From: Luidia sarsii
Taxonomy: Eukaryota; Echinodermata; Asteroidea; Paxillosida; Luidiidae
Length of the DNA: 64,000 nucleotides
Assembly: GCA_949987565.1 (NCBI GenBank)
Contig: OX465102.1
Location: 28,021,768-28,085,767, forward strand
Direction: 5' to 3'
Shown here: positions 46,731 through 58,000 of the stretch, piece by piece
Numbering within the stretch: the first letter of the stretch is position 1
Layout of the letters: every line of letters starts with the position of its first letter
Position numbers and translations under genes: made by a program
The notes under the pieces: model-generated
Databases searched by the model: none
What the model was told of the DNA's origin: nothing
What the model saw: the letters and a program-made list of their open reading frames with translations, nothing else

Positions 46731-46890
46731 CTTAAAATTTTGTGGGCCTGACGTTTCGATCCTAGCAGGACCTTTCTCAAAGGCAGAGAAAGGTCCTGCT
46801 AGGATCGAAACGTCAGGCCCACTAAATTTTAAGATTTGCATTTTGGTAATTTTAGTCAGTATAACTTATAAGCAGTTTGCAACATTTTTG
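46731..46890. mobile_element. Best-preserved head-to-head hammerhead-like inverted repeat
   Basis: Arms of about 47 bases at 46731-46778 and 46786-46833 are nearly perfect: GGGCCTGACGTTTCGATCCT and its inverse AGGATCGAAACGTCAGGCCC. GAAACGTC boxes lie at 46807-46814 (plus) and 46750-46757 (minus). The tail TTTTAGTCAGT ... AAGCAGTTTGCAACA follows. Confidence 0.9.
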
Positions 46891-47261
46891 TATATCACTT
46901 TACTACAAGATTTAATTAAACTGAGAAAGCATTTGCAACATTTAATAAAAATCCAAGTTTGTCCAATGACCATAAATTATAACAGTCACTCATTGTGGCT
47001 CTTACAAAACCCCTGTATAAAGTCTATGGGATTTTTCCGACAAAAAGTCAGAAAAAAACACTGATTCAGAACAAAAGCAATAGCTTTTCAGCTTCGCGGC
47101 GGAAAAGCTAAATACCTGTACATTTTAACATGTATAAAATAATATCCCTGCACGAGATCGAACCGTAAAATGGCAATTCAGACTCAAAAGAGTTTTGCTT
47201 GTTAGTGTGAAAACCCATGGAAAACCGCAGTGTTTTTTTTCTTTCACAACACAGATGGCAA

Positions 47262-47335
47262 TCACCTTGGCTCAGTGCATGCAACGCTGGGCGGGAACCG
47301 TTGTACACAAACGGAGCCTAGGGATCGATTCGCGC
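47262..47335 (+). mobile_element. Possible tRNA-like sequence
   Basis: TGGCTCAGTGCATGCAACGC resembles a box A arm and GGGATCGATTCGC resembles box B. A clover-leaf is not evident, so a SINE or tRNA pseudogene fragment is the most I can say. Confidence 0.3.
47290..47297 (+). promoter_or_regulatory. E2F-like site, distal
   Basis: GGCGGGAA, the complement of TTCCCGCC, matches the E2F core and lies about 350 bases before the RRM1 start codon. Confidence 0.35.
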
Positions 47336-47343
47336 GCGCGCGC
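47331..47343. repeat. (CG)6 alternating run
   Basis: CGCGCGCGCGCGC, a sequence prone to Z-DNA, about 310 bases upstream of the RRM1 start codon. Confidence 0.8.
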
Positions 47344-47483
47344 AACTGTGTCAGCCGGGTATTATGTCCCTGGTTATCATCGAGTGACGCTGAGTGCACG
47401 CACATGTACCGCTGCTTACCAGCGAGGACGCCAAAGGACTCACACGATGAATATTCAGCACGCGCAAAGAATCCCCTGATGCG

Positions 47484-47488
47484 ATTGG
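47484..47488 (-). promoter_or_regulatory. Inverted CCAAT box
   Basis: ATTGG in GCGATTGGACG, 160 bases before the RRM1 ATG. NF-Y-type boxes are common in S-phase gene promoters; the role here is inferred. Confidence 0.35.
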
Positions 47489-47557
47489 ACGAGCGGGTCC
47501 CGTGACCGGGGGGTCACTGGTATCAGCTGTGAGGAGCCTCTCAGCGATCAGTTGTCT

Positions 47558-47565
47558 TTTGGCGC
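47558..47565 (+). promoter_or_regulatory. E2F consensus site, proximal
   Basis: TTTGGCGC matches the E2F consensus TTTSSCGC exactly, 84 bases before the RRM1 start codon. RRM1 is a known S-phase E2F target in animals, so the position and gene identity fit. Confidence 0.5.
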
Positions 47566-47648
47566 TAGATTCGACATTGCTGTTCGGTGAACATCGTCAG
47601 TGTAAACTCCCACGTTTTTGCCTCATTTTCCCCCCTCAAAAACTCACC

Positions 47649-47667
47649 ATGCGTGTGGTCAAGAGAG
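47649..47667 (+). CDS. RRM1: RRM1 exon 1
   Basis: Residues 1-6 plus one base of codon 7 (MRVVKR then Asp split over the intron). Donor GTACGT. A very short first coding exon, starting the ATP cone. Confidence 0.85.
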
Positions 47668-49015
47668 GTACGTAGTCAGAACGGAACAAGGGATGCATCT
47701 GTCGTGGCACTGAGACCCAGGCCCCGGAATTTTCCGACATTTTCGGCAAAAAAAACTTGTCACCCTTTTCCCTCCAAATCAACAACTTACTTCCCCATTA
47801 AGTCCAGTGCGTCATCGAAGATGGCACCCCAAATTAATAATAGTGACTTGACTTGTATTTTCTGTCTAATTATATTCACCCCACAGATGGAAGGACGGAG
47901 AAGGTGATGTTTGACAAGATCACGTCGCGGATCTCCAAGTTGGGCTATGGGCTCAACCAGGACTTCGTCGATGCGGTAAGTGAGTTAACTTATCAAGTTG
48001 GACGACCCGCCCAGCACTGACTGACTTGGCCAAACAAAGCGGCCAGGCAAGTTGGCGGGATGGAAAGCCGTTTCTTTCCATTTGAAGAAATATGTGACCC
48101 GGCACAGCAACATGAGGAATATCCCACCAAAACACTTTTCGAGTAAACAACGCCCAAAGTCAAAGTATCTTCTCAATTTGATTAAAAATCAATTTATTTA
48201 TTTTTTGGTATTTTCGGAAAGTTAATGACATGTATTGGAGGAAATTTTGATATCATTTAAACGTTAATGGAATAATGGTACACTCTTTCACATCATTAGA
48301 AAATCTCAAAATCTCAAAAGTGGGGGTTATTCCTCATTATGATGTCACATATGCTAAGCTGAAGTCCTGGAAACCTTCGTTAACTAATGACTGTGATTGT
48401 CATGTCTGCACTTTATCAGTTTATGACTTGACTAAAATTGGTTTATGAATATCAATTATCATTATTATGAGTCATATGACTAATTAGTAATGAGACTACT
48501 TTTACTTTTTTTTAGTACTGTTTTAGTTTTAATTAACTTAGCCTGGTCTAGGTCAGGTGTTTTCCTTGTACACTCTCGACTGGTCATGGTACATCATACT
48601 ATACTAGCCTAGGATTATAATATTACTACATCAGTACATGTAATGTTGTATTTGAAATTTCTGTGGAATTAGGCCTAATAAAATTAATTTTAATAAGAAA
48701 ATAAGTAAGTATTAATAATTAATATCACATTCATTCTGTTGAGATGAAGAACTTATGTATGTCTCCCTCCATTCTTCGCTCCCCTCTCTCTGGCTCTGTC
48801 TCCCTCTCCCCTCTCTCACTCTCCCTCTCCCTCCCTCTTCCCCCCTCCCTCTCCCTCCCTCTTCTCCCTCTCCCTCCCTCTTCTCCCTCTCCCTCCCTCT
48901 TCCCCCCTCCCTCTCCCTCCCTCTCCCTCCCCTCCCTCTCCCTCCCTCTCCCTCCCCTCCCTCTCCCTCCCTCTCCCTCCCTCTCCCTCCCTCTCCCTCC
49001 CTCTGAGTCTCCCTC

Positions 49016-49048
<33 letters not shown>

Positions 49049-52000
49049 CTCTTTCTCTTGCTCTCTTTTCATCTTTCTCTCTATTTCTCTCTTTGTCTGT
49101 CTCTCCCCTCTCCCTCTCTACTCTCCTCCCACTCTCTTCTCTCTCTCTACCCCCCCCCCCCTCGCTCTCCCCCTCTCTCTCCCGATGGCAGGCTGAGATT
49201 ACGATGAAGGCCATTAGTGGCATTTATCCGGGCATCACCACTGTGGAGTTGGACACACTGGCTGCGGAGACGGCGGCTGCCATGACGACCAAGCACCCGG
49301 ACTACGCCATCTTGGCCGCCCGCATCGCTGTCTCCAACTTGCACAAGGAGACCATGAAAGTGTTCTCCGGTAAGGAGAACACCCAATTGGGTGTCAGTCA
49401 ATTTTGGTCTGTAACCAACTCGGTCCAAGATCAACTCGTCCGTGACCAACTCGGTCCCTAGGCTATGGGGAAAATGTGCAAAAAAGAACGAGTTGACTGG
49501 GACCGCGTTGGTTATAGACCGAGTTGACGTGAAACAAATCCATTTCTCCGCACAATCAAAACCAACAACAAAGTCTGTTAAGAAAATACATAAACTCACA
49601 GCTTTAACTAAGTAAAAAAAAAAATAATAATAATAATTTCCTGTTATATTTTTCTCTTCCAAAATGTTGAAAGTTCCCAGTCAGTTTTTCCTTTATTTGT
49701 TTGACTTTAAATTGAATTCAAACAGCTGCATCCACATTGTGTGATCCCTTAGCTGCTGTATATAGCCAGGTTGAAGACAAATTGCGGGTGCCTGATTTAA
49801 TGAAATAATGGTTGAATGCATCTAGCTGGCACCCCCCCATCCTGGCAGAGACAAGTTGACTATTTGGGAAGGCCACCATCTAAGGGCTGGATAGCTCAGA
49901 TGGTTAATAGAGCACTTGTATGCTAGAGCCTAGAGGTTGCGGACTCAAGTCCCCATCTAGTAACCGTTTTCTTTACCATTTTTCAAAAAAAGAAAAAAAT
50001 CCCAAATGTTTTGAGATCTTTCCACAAAATTCAAAAATTAAAGAGGACCATTCTTACACTTAGAATTAACATTGGCCATTCATTCTTCCATGTGGGGGGG
50101 GGGGGGGGGGGGGTTACGCGTGCTGTACTAGGTCTTTGAGGCAGTATTTAATGATTTATTTTGAACTATGGTGTACTCCTGTGGGTGTTAAGTCAGATCA
50201 CTGCAGCAACATTAAATTATTAATTAATTAATTATTAACTATTATATGGTTTTCCAAAATATTTTTTTTTATTGAAAAATACAGTTTTTCAACTTTCAAA
50301 ATACATTTTTTTTTTTATCCCACCGTTTGAAAGGTCTGTAAAACTTGTTTGTTTTGTTTTGCTTTGCAGATGTGATGCAGGCTCTGTTTGAATATGTCAA
50401 CCCCAGGAACATGAAACACTCGCCTTTGATTTCAGAGAAGACCTACAACATTATCATGGAGCATAAAGAGGTATGCAGCCGAGTTTGGTCACGAGAGAAG
50501 GGAGAATGTAATTTGGGAATGACGAAGTCGTGCGACATCTCGTTTCTTCTTTGTCACTTCACGCGCCACCAAATTTTGGAACCCACCGTTTCAAACCAAA
50601 ATGAATTTCCTCCGTTCAGCCCAATTTGCATTATTATCATTATTATGATTGTTTTTTTTTCAAAATAAAAACATCGCAGTCAAAGACTGAATTGCGTTTT
50701 TATATAACACTAAAAAGGTATGCAAAAACACAAGACATTCAGTGTAAGAAAGATTTTAAAAAGGAAAATATAAGACTATTACATTCACATCAAAAGAGGA
50801 ATACAGGACAAAAACAATTAAAAGACGAAAGGACACCAAACAAATTACAATGATTAAAATGCATTTTCTATAATCACGCAAAACCTAAAATTGGAAATCA
50901 CCCCTCGGAGTACTAACCCGAAAGAGTCTTATAAAGATGATAAAAACCCAGAATTTAAAGAGAGTGAACCCCATGATGTCTAATGTTAATAACAAAACAA
51001 AATTGAGAGGCCATTAATTAACTTCTCAATCCTAGCCGGAGCTTTCTCCACGGCTCTCCTGGTCGTCTTGTATTTTGTGTGAGACGGCTTTTGTAAGATG
51101 CACTATTTCTCCTTTGTGCTACAGCGACTCAACTCGGCCATCATCTACGACCGCGACTTGGAATACCAGTACTTTGGATTCAAGGTAATGCCGGCCATGT
51201 GCACTGACTGAATCATGCTGAGATTGTCGTAATCGTGACAAATGGAACGTTGTAGTGGCTCAAAAGACAGAGGAGGATCCCCGGGATCTATTTTGGATAA
51301 GAAAACAGAGGAACGCCTTTAGGCTGGTTTCGACTATGAACGCGTTTCTTTCTCCTGATTCACTTCCTCAAATTGGTCAGAGTCCACTCGAGGGAGATGT
51401 TAGTATTTTTCTGGAAGGGAGATATACAAATCTGCCTATTAAAGCCAAACAGTGGTCCATTGAATTCCTGCCTGTAGGATCGAGTGGACAAGGTTTACTA
51501 GCCTATACCTCACCTGCTCAGCACATGTGGAGTTGGTGGTAACTTGCACTAATCGTATGCGCAACTCGTCTAACCGCAGATGACCCATCTTAGTTGGGAT
51601 GTAGTTTCTGCATTGATAAGATTCATAGAAAGCCAAAAAGTGTACAGTTTTTGGTTTCTTGATGTTACTCATTATTTTTGTGATTGTAAACAAAATTCCC
51701 CCCAAAAGTCTCCCCCTGGCCCTATGTAGTAAGTATACCACAGGTCTATCTATTAATCATCGCTTTGGTGTGTTTTTTTTTTTTTTTTTTTTGGGGGGGG
51801 GACTTTGATGGCTGTTCCTCATGTCTGCCTGAGCAATGTGGCCGTGATTTTAAGCCGTCATAGAGAAAAGGGCGCCCTCTCTCTGTTGCTTTGCCGCATG
51901 GAGAAAGGGCCCCTTGGAATCCCTTCACTCGACTCAGGCAGATATTTTGCCGTGCCTTTGTCGATTTTGCAGATTCCTACATTTTCTGGTTGAGGCCAAG

Positions 52001-55000
52001 TAAAAAAAAACACAATTAGTTTCTCATCCCCACCTGTACTAATTATTTTTTGCCGCAGCATTTAAAAAATGTGTTTAAATTTCTTTATAAGCTGATTAGA
52101 CAATTTTGATTTTCGCTGCTTCCAGCTGTTGAACCTCCCATATGCACAGCCTACATTTTGTACTGTAATCAAAAATAACTGTATATTAGACTACATGTCT
52201 TTAGGGAAAAACTTTAGCAACAGTCCCTGCATCCTCCTTTTTTCAAAAAGTTTGGATGAGAAACTAATATTCCTTTCTACTTGGCCTTATAGTGAGGCCT
52301 CTTTGAGCAGGGCTTCAATGTTACCAACAAATTACTGGTGTCATTGGGGCTATCCCTACTAGGTACCAAATACAAAGGGAATTGGCAACAAATCTGAGAA
52401 ATTTCAACCCCTTTTCTCTTTCCGAGACTAAATATTTGACATCTCTTTTCCCCTTTTCTAATTTGTTTGGACAGACTCTGGAAAGATCGTACCTTCTCAA
52501 GCTTAACGGAAAGAGTAAGTATTTAAAACCCTAACCCCCTACCAATTGTTTGTAGGATATAACCTGAATCCTGCAAAATCCTGCTATCCTACCTCGTTCA
52601 AAGCTCCATGTGACCTGAATCCTGCCAAATCCTGCAGTACTGGCTACTGTGGACCATTGCCTGAATCCTGCCAAATCCTGCACTGAGTTTATGGAGTTTT
52701 AGTCCACATTCTAAACAAAGACTTTTTTCAGCTTAGAACAATGGGCCCTTTTTCGAACGGATAATCTCTTGACAAAAGCCACAACGACGTCCGAATTGTT
52801 ACCAGCATCCTGCATTTTCCTACTGACAAAATCACCTCATGCCCTCAATCCTGCACATTCCTACAGTGTGTCAACTCTCATGTGCCCTCAATCCTGCTAA
52901 ATCCTTCTCCAGCACTTTGATAGTAGTAGCCTGTATCCTGCACAATCCTGCAATGTGTCAACTCTCATGTGCCCTGAATCCTGCAGAATCCTGCAATGTG
53001 TCAACTCTCATGTGCCCTGAATCCTGCAGAATCCTGCTGAAGGCAAATAGGATTCCGCAGGATTTGGGAAGGTTAGGGTTAATTTTAATGACTGAAAGAT
53101 GCCATTACTGCTCCAATATCCACTGGCAAGTTTGGCTGGGGTAGATTTGTTTTCAAATTGGCCTTTGTAAATATCCTGAAGTTGCTGGTTGCCATCTAAG
53201 GTCCTCAACGTTACAGTGGACTCCCTTGTGTCAAGATATTCTTCTGTGACGACTGGGTAATTGAAACTAAGACCCGGTATCCGTCTGCTTGCTATCCTGA
53301 CAGTTGCCGAACGGCCCCAGCACATGCTGATGAGAGTGGCAGTCGGCATTCACGAGGACAACATCGATGCAGCCATCGAGGTATTGAAGCACTCTGGTCC
53401 CCGCCCCCCTTTACCCGCCAGACCCCCAGTGCTGTAGAGCTACTTAAGCGCGGACATCTGGTCAGCGTGAAAACGCTTCCCTGGTTTAAAGGGATAACGC
53501 AACATTGGTCGAGGTCAAAGAATAGCATCCTTATGTTGTCTGATGTCAAAAATTGTCAAAACAGCCTTCTGAAATTCCGTATGTGACCCGGCACAGCATA
53601 ATGAAGAATAACCCCCACTTTTGAGATTTTGTGATGTTCTAATGATGTGAAAGAGTATACCATTAGCTTTCAAATGATATTAAAATCTAATATCCTCTAA
53701 TACTTAAAATTTCCGAAAAAAAACACAAAAATTGATTTGTAATCGAAATGTGAAGATACTTTAACTTCAGGCGTTGTTTACTCAAAAAGTGTTTTGGTGG
53801 GATATTCCTCATGTCGTTGTGCCGGCTCACATATGTGAGATCAGTGACTTTTGGAAATGATTTGTAGAGTAGTAGTCAAGGACTCGCCGAGATATGTAGT
53901 AATCACAAGTCACAGAGCAAGCGTCTAATACTCGCCAGTTTGCCTGGCGTTTTTTTTTTCCCGCTGGGCTCAATGATGGAACTGATTTGTGTCATTGCGT
54001 CATTCCTGACAGACCTACAACCTATTGTCAGAGAAGTGGTTCACCCATGCCTCGCCTACACTCTTCAACGCAGGAACCTGCCGGCCTCAGCTGTCCAGGT
54101 ATGTAGATAATCGGAATCACACCCAGTGATAAAAAAAGTCACCAATGTAGAAATCCAAGGACATCTAGGGTCCACAGATTTTTTAACAAAAAAAGTATAT
54201 CCGTCCAATTTTGTCATCAAGTTAATAGGCTTTGCCTGAAACCTTTTCTTTTGATCAAACTGCCCCCCCGCCCCCAACCGAAGTTATTTCTTTGAACCAA
54301 ACAGGTTCACTTATGCTAAGGATGCCATGTTGCTCACGGCCAACGAAACCCAAAGCTATTATTTACTGGATAGCGCAGATGCCAAGAGCACTGGTGCGCA
54401 GAACCAGAGGTCTTTGGTTCAAATCCCGGTTCAGTCAAAGTTTTCTTTGCCAATTTTTCATTTGTTTTTCTTCTAGTACATAACGATTTCCTTTCTAACT
54501 TTTCATGCTTGCCTCTTCAGCTGCTTCTTGCTGACGATGAGCGACGACAGCATCGATGGAATCTACGACACGCTGAAGCAGTGCGCCCTCATCTCCAAGA
54601 CGGCTGGAGGTATCGGCCTGAACGTGCACAAGATTCGCGCCACCGGTAGCTACATAGCGGGGGTGAGTTCGAGCAGAAGCTACCCTCTGCACACTAAAAA
54701 AAAAAGAAGCTTGCCTGCCCAGCAACTACCCCGAGAATCTGCTCTGAAAATCTGCCTCTGGGAGTTGGTCCAGAAAAATGCTGGGCAGAAATGGAAGCAA
54801 TGCATGTCTTTCGCTTTCCTGTTTCCAACATGTTTGTAATTACAAATTTTGAAAATTGAATAGAAAGATTTGACTGGACCGGGACTTGAACCCAAAGGCA
54901 GAGACCTCTGGTTTTGTGTACCAGCACTCTTACCATCTGAGCTATCGAGTCCTGAGATGGTGGCCTTCCAAAAGAGTCAACTAGCCTTGGTGGGGCGCCA

Positions 55001-58000
55001 GTCAGAAGCATTTAACCATTAACTTCCAAATATCTCCAGGGATCAAGCTCCAGTTTTGGCTACAGCACGTCGTGGATCACACTGAAGTGGATGCAGTCTT
55101 TTTCCAATTTAAGTCAACCATCACAGTGCCGAAAGCATCAGAACGCTTTATTGAGCACACAGTTTCACTTTTTGTGTACCTGGTTAACATGTTTGTCTTT
55201 CGTTGTGGGCAGCGGAAGTTTACAAATTAAAGTTGTATCATCTCTTTTTGCCCTCAGACCAACGGCGAGTCCAACGGTCTTCTCCCAATGCTGAGGGTGT
55301 ACAACAACACGGCCCGCTATGTGGACCAAGGAGGAAACAAGGTTGGCTTGACTTGGATTACATTCGCCATGTCCCTGACTAAAAAATCTCTTTGAAAATA
55401 AATTTGAACCTCCCTATCAGGGCTAGTATTCTGTCTTTAGTTCTAAAGGTACTATTCTCGAATGTTCAAGTTCGTGAATTCTTTTTCAAGAACTTTTTTC
55501 CCCCCCTTTTTTTCTGAAATCATATTTTTGAAGTGCTAGCATTACCAAGTATTAATTCTCTCTGTACCAATTCTCAATTTCTAGTATCAGTCTTTTCTCA
55601 GACTACTACTCTTTCCCAAGTTCTAGTTTTATCCAAGTTTGAGTATTCTTTCTCAAGCACTTCCCCCCCCCCTGAGTACCAGTTTTCCTTTTCAAGTCCA
55701 GTATGCTTTTGAATGTAATAGTTACAATCTGTAATCATTGCGTGGTGAAAGTACAATGTGGAATGTTTGCGGTGACCCAATATTATAAGTTAGACCCTTT
55801 CGAGATTGAGTATGGCTCTGAAAAGAGCCAGTAACTCTTTCAAGAGGCATACTCCATCTTGGAAGAGACAACTTACACGGTGTCACCGCATAAACAGGGA
55901 TATGTAAGATTTCCAGATTACCGGAAATGGCGTGATTTTTATCGGAGTTCCGGAAATGGCATGATATTTTTTATTTATTGTTTGATTTTATGTCATACTG
56001 GTATCTCAAACTGCTCAATGTTACCTGTTAAAACATTACAAACTGAAGGGTGCCTGCACCTCTGCCATGAATCTCCCAATCGCATATCTCGATCGCACAA
56101 TTTATTGGCCTTCGGTAATTTTTGGGAAATGACTTTGTCGGTCACTTAACATCCCTGCATAAAGTACTAGTCTTCTCTCAACTTGTAGTCTTCTTTTCTG
56201 CCAACCAACCCTCCAGCGTCCCGGTGCGTTTGCCATCTACATCGAGCCGTGGCACGCCGACATCTTTGACTTCCTGGACTGCAAGAAGAACCACGGCAAG
56301 GAGGAGCAGCGAGCGAGGGACCTGTTCTATGGCCTCTGGATCCCCGACCTCTTCATGAAGCGTGTGGAGGAGGACGGCGTCTGGTCCCTCATGTGCCCCA
56401 ACGAGTCCCCGGACTTGTCGGAGTGCTGGGGCAAGGCGTTTGAGGAGCTCTACGAAGGGTGAGCCAGAGACAGTCCGGGGCCCACGCATTTCAGAACCTT
56501 TAACCACTTTGCGCCGGGACCTCCGAAATCGGAGCTCATTTGGTTTGACTATGTGACAGGGCCCTCCGAATCCGGGCACCACTGTAAGCCCTAATTCCAG
56601 TCCCTAGTGTTCACCCCAGCCATGCCCTGTGGACCAAGTCCGGTAGTGACCAACCCCATAGCCATTTGAAGGTCTCCTATCTGTGGTGCTCGGTCTATTT
56701 CTCCACCTAGGCCTAGAGACCTAGTGGTATACTTAAACAAAGTCTAAGTGTTACACCACTATTGTCCACATTCTAAACAAAGACTCTTTTCAGCTTAGAA
56801 CAAAGCAATATGAATCAGTACAAAGACCCTTTTTGACGCAAGTTGCCACATGAATTGCAAGATTAGCAGCAGCAATTGTGCAATTTTGGGACCTTTACTG
56901 TGGATGATCGAGGGATAGCGCGCTGCAGCTGAAAGCACGCGGGGGACATTGTGTTGGCATGCCACACAGCCAAACGGTCGTCGGTCAGGCAATGGAATTC
57001 CACCCACACTCTTCACCGCAATCTGTACGCTCGGTTGGGGCCGACCAACTCGAAGATTTGACTGCCTGGAGTGGAGTCTGCGGTCAGGGATTGTCAGTAC
57101 CGTACACACACGCACAAGTCCGTTACGCTCCATTTACGACGCATTATGGGCCCTTTTTTGAACGGATAATCTCTTGACAAAAGCCATAACGATGTCCGAA
57201 TTGTGCAAGGTTTTACTCTCTTGTACCCATAGTATACACTTATCGATTGTTTTAGCGAGATTTAAAAATGACTCATTGTTCAAAAACCCCCGTATGGCGG
57301 TCAAAGGCTATGTAAAAGCACCCGGCGCGAAGTGGTTAAAACCTTGCAAAGGCATTGTCCCATTGTCCCAAACCCTGAAAAATATTTTTTCGATCTCACC
57401 CTACCAGCTTTACTCTTTGTCCTTTGTTTCTCATCCCTGTCCTATTCATTCTCTTCCCCCTTCCTTTGTGTACATGCATCTGTGTTGTCCTTGTCACTCT
57501 GCCTTTGAGAAAGGCCCTGCTAGGATCGAAACGTCAGGCCCACTCAATTTTAAGATTAATTTGTCGGTCGCTTTCATCCCTGGGCCTGTCTTCTTTTTTG
57601 TGTGTGTGTGTCCGACGCTCATCGTAGGTACGAGAAGGCGGGTAGATATCGGCGTCAGGTCAAGGCCCAGTACCTGTGGAAGGCCATCGTGCAGGCGCAG
57701 ACGGAGACGGGCACGCCTTACATGCTGTACAAGGACGCCTGCAACAGCAAGAGCAACCAGCAGAACCTGGGCACCATCAAGTGCAGCAACCTCTGCACGG
57801 AGATCGTCGAGTACTCCAGCCCCGATGAGGTGGGTACCGGGGACATCCAAACGTTAGCACGGACGTCTGACCCACCACCACCAAGGACGGGTCATACTAA
57901 ATAAGATGGTGTCAAAATGCTGTCAACATATGGTAGTCGTGTCAACAAGGCGTCGACACATGTACCATACATCGGAAAAAGATACACAGGACTATGATTA

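Noticed and set aside
48731..49223. Ser/Leu/Pro and Arg/Glu/Gly-rich frames before exon 3
   Set aside because: Simple CTCCCT repeat inside RRM1 intron 2; the real coding part begins at 49192.
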